DNA from: Phycisphaerae bacterium
Lineage (GTDB): Bacteria; Planctomycetota; Phycisphaerae; Sedimentisphaerales; Anaerobacaceae
DNA: 64,000 nucleotides
NCBI GenBank assembly: GCA_017993835.1
Contig: JAGOLX010000009.1
Span: 62,001 to 126,000, forward strand
Reading direction: 5' to 3'
Below, in pieces: positions 33,837-41,855 of the stretch (the stretch's first letter is position 1; the number at the start of each line of letters is the position of its first letter). A model generated the notes under the pieces. It did no database searches, was not told the DNA's origin, and saw only the letters and a list, made by a program, of their open reading frames with translations. Position numbers and translations under genes: made by a program.

Positions 33837-35316
33837 AGACTTGTTCCGGGATCACGAACGGCTCGCGGTAGTTTCGCTTGATGAACAGGTTCGCGAGATC
33901 GCTGTTCTCGCCGACGTAGCGTTCCGTCTGCGGGTCCATCGTCAGGACGGGTCCGAGCGTGATCGGCTCGGTCTCCAGGTTCACCTCATTGGCGGCCAGG
34001 TGTTCAAGCATCCGATTGAATGAATCCATCATCTCGATGTTGTCGCCGATGGCGGCCTTGATCTCATCGACCGTTGCCTTCTTGCCCAAGCGATAGGAGG
34101 TGTTGGCCATGTGGCACAGAGACGCCGAGAGGTGCCCGACCTCGATGTCGGCGTTCTGGTCTTCTCGTTTGCGGCTGCGGACGGCCTTGATGAAGTTCTC
34201 ATGGTGGCCAGCGCCGCCGCGACCGGTGAACTGCTGGATCCTCTTACCGTCGTTGTCGTAGACCCAGCCGCCCCCGTCGCCAGAGGCGAAGTAGCCGCCC
34301 TCACACTGGACGCAGTTGCCGATATCGACGCCGGTCCTGCGATAGTTGTCCATCGAGCGGTCGCCCTTCTTGCGAGGCAGCCCGCGGACCTCGAAGATCA
34401 GCGGCGCCGGCTTGTAGTCGAAGAAGGCGATCTGGGTATTGGCGGTTTCCCCCACGTCGCCGGTCTCGCCGACCCCGAACCGGCCCCCGATGCTGAAGCA
34501 TCGGGTCGGCAGGCCCGGATCACCCAGCGCCCAGCGTGCGATGTCCATCTCGTGCGGCCCCTGGTTGCCAATGTCGCCATTTCCGGTATTCCACATCCAG
34601 TGCCAAACGTAGTGCAACTGCTCGCGATGGAGCGGGACCATGTCGGCCGGGCCGCACCAGAAGTTGTAGTCTACGCTGGCCGGCACCGGCTTGGGCCCGT
34701 TCGTGCCCTTGACGATTCCGTTGGTGCCGGGGCCCCGGCCCTTGTAGCAGAATCCCCGGGACCACAGGACCTTGCCGATATTGCCTTCGCGAATCCACTG
34801 GTATGCGGCCGGATGGGCCTCGGACGACCGCTTCTGCGTGCCGATCTGGACGATGCGATTGTACTTGCGGGCGGCCTCGACCATCTTGCGCCCTTCCCAG
34901 ATCTCGTGGCAGGCGGGTTTCTCGATGTAGATGTCCTTGCCCGCCTGGCAGGCCCAGACGGTCGTGAGGGCGTGCCAGTGGTTCGGCGTAGCAGACGTGA
35001 CCGCGTCGATCTCCTTGTTGTCGAGCAGCTCCCGCATGTCCGTATAGGTCTGGAGCTTGACGCCGTTGTCCTTCTCGAAATTCGCAGCCCTCTTCTCGAC
35101 GTGGTCGCGGTCAGCGTCGCAAATCGCCACGAGTCGGACGCCGGGGATCTTGCTGAAGATACCCATATGCCCGCCGCCCTGGCTGCCGACGCCGATGATG
35201 CCCAAACGGATGTCGTCATTGGCCCCGAGCACACGGGAAGTCGGCCCGGCCATCGCCAGACCGGCACCCACGGCCATCGAACTGCGGATGAAATCACGAC
35301 GCGTCAACTTGCTCAT
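33835..35316 (-). CDS. Tat-exported Gfo/Idh/MocA family oxidoreductase
   Basis: 493 residues from ATG 35316 (AGAAAGGAAGA upstream). Twin-arginine signal KLTRRDFIRSSMAVGAGLAM. NAD-binding fold RLGIIGVGSQGGGHMG, ending in the EKP signature (DIYIEKPACHEIWEGRKMVE). The C-terminal half is the long planctomycete type with WCGPADMVPLHREQLHYVWH and GPHEMDIARWALG. These enzymes oxidise or epimerise sugars with a tightly held nicotinamide cofactor. It is between a TIM-barrel/PmoA-like fusion (upstream) and a sugar isomerase (downstream), so a sugar-catabolic set. Confidence 0.93.
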   Translation of the reverse strand: MSKLTRRDFIRSSMAVGAGLAMAGPTSRVLGANDDIRLGIIGVGSQGGGHMGIFSKIPGVRLVAICDADRDHVEKRAANFEKDNGVKLQTYTDMRELLDNKEIDAVTSATPNHWHALTTVWACQAGKDIYIEKPACHEIWEGRKMVEAARKYNRIVQIGTQKRSSEAHPAAYQWIREGNIGKVLWSRGFCYKGRGPGTNGIVKGTNGPKPVPASVDYNFWCGPADMVPLHREQLHYVWHWMWNTGNGDIGNQGPHEMDIARWALGDPGLPTRCFSIGGRFGVGETGDVGETANTQIAFFDYKPAPLIFEVRGLPRKKGDRSMDNYRRTGVDIGNCVQCEGGYFASGDGGGWVYDNDGKRIQQFTGRGGAGHHENFIKAVRSRKREDQNADIEVGHLSASLCHMANTSYRLGKKATVDEIKAAIGDNIEMMDSFNRMLEHLAANEVNLETEPITLGPVLTMDPQTERYVGENSDLANLFIKRNYREPFVIPEQV

Positions 35317-35325
35317 GGCTCTTCC

Positions 35326-35415
35326 TTTCTGATTGATGATCGATGATTGATAGTTGATGATTCGAAAGGAGGTTAAGACTGCTCCTTCAATAATCAATCA
35401 TCCATCATCCGTAAT
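35326..35415. repeat. Hairpin-forming ATCATC-rich spacer, copy 2
   Basis: The gap between the TIM-barrel/PmoA-like fusion and the Gfo/Idh gene repeats the same plan as 33739-33836: a GATTGATGAT-rich arm, a central segment, and an ATCAATCATCC-rich arm, with the shared 17-mer at 35394-35410. Confidence 0.65.
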
Positions 35416-35418
35416 CAA

Positions 35419-37224
35419 TTACTTCGCGACATAATCGGCGTAGCGTTCCGCCACTTTGCCCTGTTTGTCGTCGCCTTTGTGGAAGTAGAAACGGTATTTG
35501 AATGTCACGCTCTCGCCGGCGGGAATGACCAGATCGCCCGTGCCGGCGGGTTTCTTCTCGAAGTCGTGGATGCCGAAGGGATTGACCGCGAACAGACCGT
35601 AGTCCCGAACGTGCCACCACGTCGGATGGCGTGGGTTGCTCGGGTGATCGAAGATCGCCACGCCCACGATCTCGTCCTTGACGGGGCCGTAGTAGTCGCA
35701 CCACTTCGCCCGCTTGCCCCAGGCGTCGCCGTCGGTCTGGCCTTCACTGTTGACGATGTGTCCCTTGGCCGCTTCGCCCCTGGATTTCATGGCTTTCGTT
35801 GGCGCCAGTTGCATCGACGGGGTCAGGCGGATGGCCATGGAACCCTCCTTCGTGTCGCCCATCTTCACCTCGCCGTTGGAGGCGTGGATGGTGACCTCAA
35901 AGTCCATGATCTGTCCGCCGGGCGTGTTGTAGAATCGGTGCGTCCGCACGTCTGTGCAGACCACCTTGCCGTCTGGGGCAACCCAGTTGTTTTGCGAGGC
36001 GATCACGCCCACCTTCGGCCCCGAACTGACCTCGATGAACTTGTCGTGGACGATCTTACCCTTGCCGTCCGACCAGAAATCGATGCCATTGACAGCGCCG
36101 TGCGTGAACCAGAGGGATTTCTGATGCACATGATCACGATCGTCATCCGGATTGTCCTCCTCTATCGGCCAGTGACGCATGACTGGCTGGCCCGTCGGCC
36201 CAATCACCGGATAGAAGAAGGGTCGCTGTGGTTCCTTGAACCGATACTCGGTGAACAGGTTGCCGTTGATCTCCACCGTGACGCGGTCGTTCTTCTCGGT
36301 GAGCTTGACCCCCTCGGCGGGGGCGCCGCCGCCTGACCGGGCCTTGGCGACCATCTGTTCGAAAACCTCTCGCTGCTCGGCCAGCGCCTGGACGCGGTCC
36401 GCGGGCTTGGTCCTTGCCTCGAGCAGGACCCAACCCTCGTAGTTTGTCGCAACGAGCAGGTTCATCAGCTCCTGGTAGGGGTAGTCGCTGAGATTCAGTT
36501 CGCGGACGTGGGCGGTGTCGCCGAATCGGGACCGGACGAGATTGAAGTTGTAGGCCAGCCCCTCGCCTTCGAGGTCCTGGCCGTTGCAGTTCCAGCACAC
36601 CGCGACGTTCGGATGATCCGCCACGTCCATGATGGCCTTGATCGTCGGCAGGAGAGAACAACTGCCGTGGACCTCCAGACGAACCTCCTGATGGTAGTCG
36701 GCGGCGAACTTGCCCAGCTCATTGAGCGATCGGCCGATCTGCTCGATGGTCTTCTCATAAGGTACGCCTTTGGGCAGATCGTTCGGCTTGACCTTTACGC
36801 CCGATGCACCGCAGTCGTAGGCGAGCTTGATGTACTGTTTTGCGCCCTCGATCTCCTTCGCGACCCGGTCTGACTCGGGATAATGGAACGCGAAGTTCGT
36901 TCCGAGCCCGACCAGCGTCACTCGGCTGTCGGCGAATCGCTTCTTCACGTCGCGCCGCTGCGACTCGGTCAGGGTGGCCTCCACGCCGTGGGCATGCTCC
37001 GTTCGCAGCTCCACGCCGAGCACGTCGGTCTTTTCGCAGTTGGCGATCACCGTCGGGAGATCCCAGTCCTGGCCCCACAGGTAGGTGACGAGCCCGAACT
37101 TCATCTGCGATCCCGGTGTGGCCGCCGTCAGGATTCGTTGGAGTGGGCCGACCGCCGCGATCCCCGCACCGAGGGCTACCGAACTCCTGAGAAACTCCCG
37201 TCGCGTGCTTCGAACCCTGCTCAT
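35419..37224 (-). CDS. Tat-exported TIM-barrel isomerase fused to PmoA/DUF6807-like domain
   Basis: 601 residues. Tat signal STRREFLRSSVALGAGIAAV. Residues 40-290 are a xylose-isomerase-like TIM barrel (KFGLVTYLWGQDWDLPTVIA, LGVELRTEHAHGVEATL, VRLEVHGSCSLLPTIKAIMD, VAVCWNCNGQDL). Residues 310-600 are a PmoA/DUF6807-like beta domain (PFFYPVIGPTGQPVMRHWPI, HVHQKSLWFTHGAVNGIDFW, YYGPVKDEIVGVAIFDHPSN, AGESVTFKYRFYFHKGD). Each part usually occurs as a separate protein. The fusion suggests two steps of one periplasmic sugar-processing path. It starts the set that continues with the Gfo/Idh protein. Confidence 0.85.
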   Translation of the reverse strand: MSRVRSTRREFLRSSVALGAGIAAVGPLQRILTAATPGSQMKFGLVTYLWGQDWDLPTVIANCEKTDVLGVELRTEHAHGVEATLTESQRRDVKKRFADSRVTLVGLGTNFAFHYPESDRVAKEIEGAKQYIKLAYDCGASGVKVKPNDLPKGVPYEKTIEQIGRSLNELGKFAADYHQEVRLEVHGSCSLLPTIKAIMDVADHPNVAVCWNCNGQDLEGEGLAYNFNLVRSRFGDTAHVRELNLSDYPYQELMNLLVATNYEGWVLLEARTKPADRVQALAEQREVFEQMVAKARSGGGAPAEGVKLTEKNDRVTVEINGNLFTEYRFKEPQRPFFYPVIGPTGQPVMRHWPIEEDNPDDDRDHVHQKSLWFTHGAVNGIDFWSDGKGKIVHDKFIEVSSGPKVGVIASQNNWVAPDGKVVCTDVRTHRFYNTPGGQIMDFEVTIHASNGEVKMGDTKEGSMAIRLTPSMQLAPTKAMKSRGEAAKGHIVNSEGQTDGDAWGKRAKWCDYYGPVKDEIVGVAIFDHPSNPRHPTWWHVRDYGLFAVNPFGIHDFEKKPAGTGDLVIPAGESVTFKYRFYFHKGDDKQGKVAERYADYVAK

Positions 37225-37450
37225 CCTGCGGCCTTTCCAAGAAATGCCCGATCTGAACCGTATTGCACGAGTACAGACGCATTATCTTGGTCGGAAATTG
37301 CAGTGTCAAGGCATTTTGCCGGACGAGGGGGCGATGAGGTACAGGGGCACTCTCACGACGGGGACATGGGCTTGGGGAGGCGAGCAGGGCGGTGCGTGGT
37401 GACGCCGCAGGACGCCGTCCTCCATATGGGGATGTTCCCTCGCGGGCACG

Positions 37451-38350
37451 CTACAAGTCAATCGCGTCCTTCTGACCAACACCGGCCGTGGTGAGAGGCT
37501 GCGCGTTCTGGACCTTCGGGATTCGCTGGAAGGAGAGTCGATAGCCTTCGTAGACGGCCAGGCCGTAGAACAGAATGTCCAGGGGATGGAACGTGTCGAT
37601 CGTCAGTCGGACAATGGCAAGCGGATTGCCTCGTGCCAGCACGGCGGTCGTGGAAAGTTCCGCCTCCCGCGCAATGAGCATGCAGTTGGTCAGATGACTG
37701 CCGAGCAGGCAGCCGAGGAGAACCATCGCGGCGCCCAGCCAACCGAAGGACTTGTCGAAACCCCTGCCAAGCACGCGGACCACGCTGCTGACCAGCAGAC
37801 CCACGACGATCGCCATCCAGGCAATGTGGAGGTTCGTCATGGTGGTGACGACAGCCCACAGCATGGCACCGACCACGGCGGCCAACAAGCCGCCGGCGGC
37901 TGCCACCGGGAAACTCTGTCTGCCCTGCAGTTCCGCGATCGGCTGCTCGACGCCGGCCGCATCCTGGGGGGCCGGTGCCGTCGCGTCAAGCTCAGTGCAG
38001 CCCGGCGCTCCGTCATAGATAGGCACCGTGCCCGAATCGTCCGGCATCTCGATCACCGCGGTCGGAGCAGGCGCGATCGCTAGGCGAGGTCGTGTGCCGG
38101 GAGACGGACGCTCGGGCAGAGGTTCCTCGGTCTCGGCCCGCGCGACGTCCGACAGGCACCGCCGTTGGGGTTTGGGACCGCAGGATGGTTCATCCGTCTG
38201 ACCCTGGATGTCGGAGAGTCGTTTGCGCCGCGGTTTGACCTGTGCGGCCGACTCGCCCGCCGGGGTGGACTCAGTGTTGATGTCCACGAGCGGTTCTTTC
38301 TGTGCGGTCGGATCCTGGTGTGACGGATGCTCCTCAAACGCCGGCGCCAT
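37451..38350 (-). CDS. Membrane protein with disordered, repeat-bearing N-terminus
   Basis: 299 residues, family not recognised. Residues 1-140 are Pro/Glu/Arg rich and probably disordered. They contain two copies of an R-R-x-x-LSD motif (KPRRKRLSDIQGQTDEP and KPQRRCLSDVARAETEEP), which could be peptide docking or phosphorylation sites. From about 145 there are three or four helices (GGLLAAVVGAMLWAVVT, IAWMAIVVGLLVSSVVRVLG, LGAAMVLLGCLLGSHLTN). Single gene with no clear partners; the gap to rmlA on the other strand is 387 bases. Confidence 0.65.
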   Translation of the reverse strand: MAPAFEEHPSHQDPTAQKEPLVDINTESTPAGESAAQVKPRRKRLSDIQGQTDEPSCGPKPQRRCLSDVARAETEEPLPERPSPGTRPRLAIAPAPTAVIEMPDDSGTVPIYDGAPGCTELDATAPAPQDAAGVEQPIAELQGRQSFPVAAAGGLLAAVVGAMLWAVVTTMTNLHIAWMAIVVGLLVSSVVRVLGRGFDKSFGWLGAAMVLLGCLLGSHLTNCMLIAREAELSTTAVLARGNPLAIVRLTIDTFHPLDILFYGLAVYEGYRLSFQRIPKVQNAQPLTTAGVGQKDAIDL

Positions 38351-38737
38351 AACTGACCTCCCACATCAAAAACGCGACACGGCGGACATCCTGTGTGTCC
38401 TCGATAATCGGCACAGGGCCCCGTGAGATCCGCCGCCTCTGACACGAGTTATCGGTCCCATGTCGCATCGGACGTCCGACGGGCAGAGAACCGCTCTCTG
38501 TAAGAGATAAGAAACGACGCGGTTTCCGGCAAACCGCGGGGTTCAGGCGGATGGTCTGCCGGGTGTGTTTTTGCTGGAGTCGTTCCAGGGGGGTGCCGAT
38601 AAGGTGGGTGGCGGCCAGACGGCGTGCGTCCCTGCGTCCGAGAGATCGTGCCGACATGGGGTCCTTCCGGCGTCCTTGACGTCGTGCGGATCGAGGCATA
38701 GAATCTGGCCGGTTCATTATGGATTGGAGAACGCGTT
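38351..38737 (+). other. Control region between the membrane protein (minus) and rmlA (plus)
   Basis: 387 bases. It holds the rml promoter at 38676-38704. A small hairpin (GCGGTTT-N5-AAACCGC, 38519-38537) is present without a T-run. No further gene is seen. Confidence 0.4.
38676..38704 (+). promoter_or_regulatory. Promoter of the rmlACDB operon
   Basis: TTGACG (38676-38681) and TAGAAT (38699-38704), spacer 17 bases, about 33 bases upstream of the rmlA ATG. Confidence 0.7.
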
Positions 38738-39463
38738 ATGGGTCTCAGAGGCGTTGTGCTCGCAGGCGGCACCGGCTCGCGACTGCGGCCGTTGACGAAA
38801 GTGACCAACAAGCACCTGCTCCCGGTGGGTTCCAAGCCGATGATCTACTACCCCATTGAGAAGCTCACGTCCGTCGGGATCGAGGAGATCCTGATTGTGA
38901 CGGGTGTCGAGCACATGGGCAGCGTGGTCGGCTCGCTCGGCTCGGGGCGGGAGTTCGGTTGCCGGTTCACCTACAAGGTTCAGGACGAGGCCGGCGGGAT
39001 CGCCCAGGCTCTTGGGCTGGCCGAGAACTTCGCCAATGGTCAGCCGCTGGCGGTGATCCTCGGCGACAATCTCTTCCAGTCGAATCTCAAGCCGCACGCG
39101 GAGCGGTTCCTCGCCCAGGGCGGCGGCGCTCGCGTGCTGCTCAAACAGGTTTCTGATCCCCATCGCTTCGGCGTCGCCGAGATCCGCGACGGCAAGGTCG
39201 TCGGGATCGAGGAGAAGCCCAAGCAGCCCAAATCCGACTACGCGATCACCGGCATCTACTTCTATGACGGCGAAGTCTTCGACATCATTCGGATGCTCAA
39301 ACCCTCCGGCCGCGGAGAGTTGGAGATCACCGACGTGAACAACTGGTACGTTCGCAAGAACCGCCTGGGGTGCGACTTCCTCGAGGGTTGGTGGACGGAC
39401 GCCGGCACGTTTGAATCGCTGGTGCGAGCCAACGAACTGGTTATCCGGGAGCCGCCGAAATGA
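38738..39463 (+). CDS. rmlA: Glucose-1-phosphate thymidylyltransferase, short form
   Basis: 241 residues. Nucleotidyltransferase signature LAGGTGSRLRPLTKVTNKHL, then GSKPMIYYPIEKLTSVGIEE, AVILGDNLFQ, IVGIEEKPKQPKSDYAITGI and WWTDAGTFESL. It makes dTDP-glucose from dTTP and glucose-1-phosphate. At 241 residues it is the short RmlA form lacking the C-terminal helices of the 290-residue enzymes. Its stop overlaps the rmlC start by four bases. Confidence 0.93.
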   Translation: MGLRGVVLAGGTGSRLRPLTKVTNKHLLPVGSKPMIYYPIEKLTSVGIEEILIVTGVEHMGSVVGSLGSGREFGCRFTYKVQDEAGGIAQALGLAENFANGQPLAVILGDNLFQSNLKPHAERFLAQGGGARVLLKQVSDPHRFGVAEIRDGKVVGIEEKPKQPKSDYAITGIYFYDGEVFDIIRMLKPSGRGELEITDVNNWYVRKNRLGCDFLEGWWTDAGTFESLVRANELVIREPPK

Positions 39464-39987
39464 CCAAGCAAGTACTGCCCATGAAGGCTGTTCTCGTCGA
39501 CGAAGGGCTGATTGTCCGCAGCACCGGACGTCTGATCGAGGGCGCGGGCGTCCGTCGGGCCAAGGTGATTCCCGATGAGCGAGGCCGGCTCGGAGAGATC
39601 CTCCGCAACGACGATCCGTGGTTCCAGCAGTTCGGCCAGGTCTACTTCACCACGACCTACCCGGGCATGGTGAAGGCATGGCACTATCACGCCAGGCAGT
39701 TTGATCATTTCTACGTGATCCGCGGCCTGGTGAAGGTCGGCTTGTACGACGCGAGGCCCGAGTCGCCCACCCATGGCACCGTCAACGAGGTCTATCTTGG
39801 CGAGCACTGTCCGGGTCTGGTGCGGATTCCGCCGGGCGTGCAGCACGGATGGATGTGCGTCAGCGAGACGGAGGCCTACATCGTCAACGTCGTCTCCGAG
39901 GCATACGACTGCAAGAAGCCGGATGAGTTCCGCACCCATCCGCACGACAACGACATTCCCTACGATTGGACGAGACGGGATGGGTAA
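39460..39987 (+). CDS. rmlC: dTDP-4-dehydrorhamnose 3,5-epimerase-family cupin
   Basis: 175 residues, RmlC-like cupin: AKVIPDERGRLGEILRNDDP, VYFTTTYPGMVKAWHYHARQ, DHFYVIRGLVKVGLYDAR and LVRIPPGVQHGWMCVSE. The catalytic region reads KAWHYH rather than the usual RGLHYQ, so it belongs to a variant subgroup of the family. With rmlA, rmlD and rmlB on either side, it very probably performs the epimerase step of dTDP-L-rhamnose (or a close deoxysugar) synthesis. It overlaps both neighbours by a few bases. Confidence 0.88.
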   Translation: MTKQVLPMKAVLVDEGLIVRSTGRLIEGAGVRRAKVIPDERGRLGEILRNDDPWFQQFGQVYFTTTYPGMVKAWHYHARQFDHFYVIRGLVKVGLYDARPESPTHGTVNEVYLGEHCPGLVRIPPGVQHGWMCVSETEAYIVNVVSEAYDCKKPDEFRTHPHDNDIPYDWTRRDG

Positions 39988-40825
39988 GCACGTGGTAGCC
40001 CTGCTCGGAGGTCGGGGTATGCTCGGGACCGAATTGGCCGCAGCATGCCGTCGTCGCGGGTATGAGGTCCGCGTCCACGATCTGCCCGAGTTCGATATTT
40101 CCGATATGGAGCATCTGAGAAAAGCGGCGAACGACGCCGACGTGATCGTCAACTGCGCCGCATATACCAATGTCGATGGCGCGGAGAGCCAATCGCAGCT
40201 CGCGCATCGCGTGAACGCGGAGGCGGTCGGTCGCCTGGGCGAAGTGGCGAGCAAGAGCGGCAAGTGGGTGCTGCACTTCGGCACGGACTTCGTCTTCGAC
40301 GGCCGCCTGGATCGACCCTACGTCGAGACCGACGAACCGAATCCGATCAGTGAATATGGTCGCAGCAAGCTGGCGGGCGAGAGACTGCTGCAGGCCAGCG
40401 GCTGTGCTCATTGCATCGTCCGTCTGGAGTGGACCTACGGCCCAAACGGTAACAACTTCATCACAAAGCTCATCCAGCGTGCGACGGCCAACGGCGCCGT
40501 CTCCGTCGTGGAGGACCAGGTCGGCGCCCCGACCGCGGTCGCCGAGGTGGCCAAGATCGCATGTCGGATGATGGAAGGGCGGATCACCGGGCTCTATCAT
40601 TTTGCGAGCGCCGGGTACGCAAGCCGCTACGATGTCGCGGCGTTCGTCTTCGATCGTTTGTTGCGACCGGTCGACCTGCGGCCGTGCCGGACCTCCGACT
40701 ACCCGTCGCCCGCGGCCCGGCCGTTGAACAGCCGGTTCCACTGCGGCAAGATCCAGGCCATCCTGGACGCGCCCATCGCGCCCTGGCAGGAGCCGCTGGA
40801 ACTCTACTTGAGGCAACTACAATGA
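39980..40825 (+). CDS. rmlD: dTDP-4-dehydrorhamnose reductase
   Basis: 281 residues from ATG 39980, which overlaps the rmlC end by eight bases. Rossmann loop LLGGRGMLGTELAAACRRRG, the DVIVNCAAYTNVDGAE block, FGTDFVFDG, and the Y-x3-K pair in EYGRSKLAGERLL. RmlD performs the final reduction to dTDP-rhamnose using NAD(P)H. The order A-C-D-B with overlaps at each junction indicates one translationally coupled operon. Confidence 0.93.
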   Translation: MGKHVVALLGGRGMLGTELAAACRRRGYEVRVHDLPEFDISDMEHLRKAANDADVIVNCAAYTNVDGAESQSQLAHRVNAEAVGRLGEVASKSGKWVLHFGTDFVFDGRLDRPYVETDEPNPISEYGRSKLAGERLLQASGCAHCIVRLEWTYGPNGNNFITKLIQRATANGAVSVVEDQVGAPTAVAEVAKIACRMMEGRITGLYHFASAGYASRYDVAAFVFDRLLRPVDLRPCRTSDYPSPAARPLNSRFHCGKIQAILDAPIAPWQEPLELYLRQLQ

Positions 40826-41835
40826 AGAGCATTCTCGTCACAGGCGGCGCCGGCTTCATCGGGAGCAACTTCATCCGGATGGTGCTCGCGGAACATCCCG
40901 ACATCCACGTCGTGAACCTCGACAAGCTGACCTACGCGGGCAACCTGGAGAACCTCGTGGAGGTCCAGGACTGCGAGCGGTACGAGTTCGTGCACGGGGA
41001 CATCCTGGACGGCCCTCTCGTCGAGAGGCTGATCGACGAGCACGAGATCGACACGGTCGTCAACTTCGCGGCCGAGAGCCACGTGGATCGCTCCATCACC
41101 GGGCCCAAGATCTTCATCGAGACCAATGTCACCGGCACCCTGACGCTGCTTCAGGTCGCCCGGGACAAGGGGATCGAGCGATTCCTCCAGGTCTCGACGG
41201 ACGAAGTCTACGGATCACTGGGGTCCGAGGGCAAGTTCACCGAGCAGACCCCGTTGAGCCCGAACTCGCCGTATTCCGCGAGCAAAGCGGCGGCGGATCA
41301 CCTGGTCCGGGCCTTCGGGCACACCTTCGGTCTCAAGTACAGCATCACGCGGTGCTCGAACAACTACGGCCCGTATCAGTTCCCCGAGAAGCTCATTCCG
41401 TTGATGATCCACAACGCCCTGCACGACAAAGAGCTGCCCGTCTACGGCGACGGCCTGCAGGTCCGCGACTGGCTCTACGTCTACGACCACTGCACCGCCA
41501 TCTGGCGGGTCTTGGAGCGGGCCGAGCCGGGCGAGGTCTTCAACATCGGCGGCTGCAACGAGAAGACGAACCTCGAAGTGCTCGACATCATCCTGAGCCG
41601 GCTCAACAAGCCCCAGAGTCTGATCCGCCACGTGAAGGACCGGCCCGGTCACGACCGCCGGTACGCCATCGACGCGGACAAGATCATCACGCAACTGGGC
41701 TGGAAGCCCTCCGTCACGTTCGAACAGGGCATCGCCAAGACTATCGACTGGTATCTCGGCCAGGGGAAGTGGCTCGCCAACGTCGTCTCCGGCCAGTATC
41801 AGCAGTACTACGAGAGGATGTACGCGGGCCGCTGA
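40822..41835 (+). CDS. rmlB: dTDP-glucose 4,6-dehydratase
   Basis: 337 residues from ATG 40822 (ATGA overlap with rmlD). Extended SDR features: LVTGGAGFIGSNFIRMVL, NFAAESHVDRSITGP, STDEVYGSLG with the catalytic Thr-Asp-Glu, YSASKAAADHLVRAFG, and RCSNNYGPYQFPEKLIPLMI. It converts dTDP-glucose to the 4-keto-6-deoxy sugar. Last gene of rmlACDB; the next gene is convergent. Confidence 0.96.
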   Translation: MKSILVTGGAGFIGSNFIRMVLAEHPDIHVVNLDKLTYAGNLENLVEVQDCERYEFVHGDILDGPLVERLIDEHEIDTVVNFAAESHVDRSITGPKIFIETNVTGTLTLLQVARDKGIERFLQVSTDEVYGSLGSEGKFTEQTPLSPNSPYSASKAAADHLVRAFGHTFGLKYSITRCSNNYGPYQFPEKLIPLMIHNALHDKELPVYGDGLQVRDWLYVYDHCTAIWRVLERAEPGEVFNIGGCNEKTNLEVLDIILSRLNKPQSLIRHVKDRPGHDRRYAIDADKIITQLGWKPSVTFEQGIAKTIDWYLGQGKWLANVVSGQYQQYYERMYAGR

Positions 41836-41855
41836 GCGGCGCAGTCTCGTTGAAT

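Noticed and set aside
33739-35415. CRISPR or phase-variable simple repeat in the ATCATC spacers
   Set aside because: Units are irregular and arranged as inverted arms, not direct repeats with spacers.
38519-38537. Terminator after the rml control region start
   Set aside because: The hairpin is small and not followed by a T-run on either strand, and no gene ends beside it.
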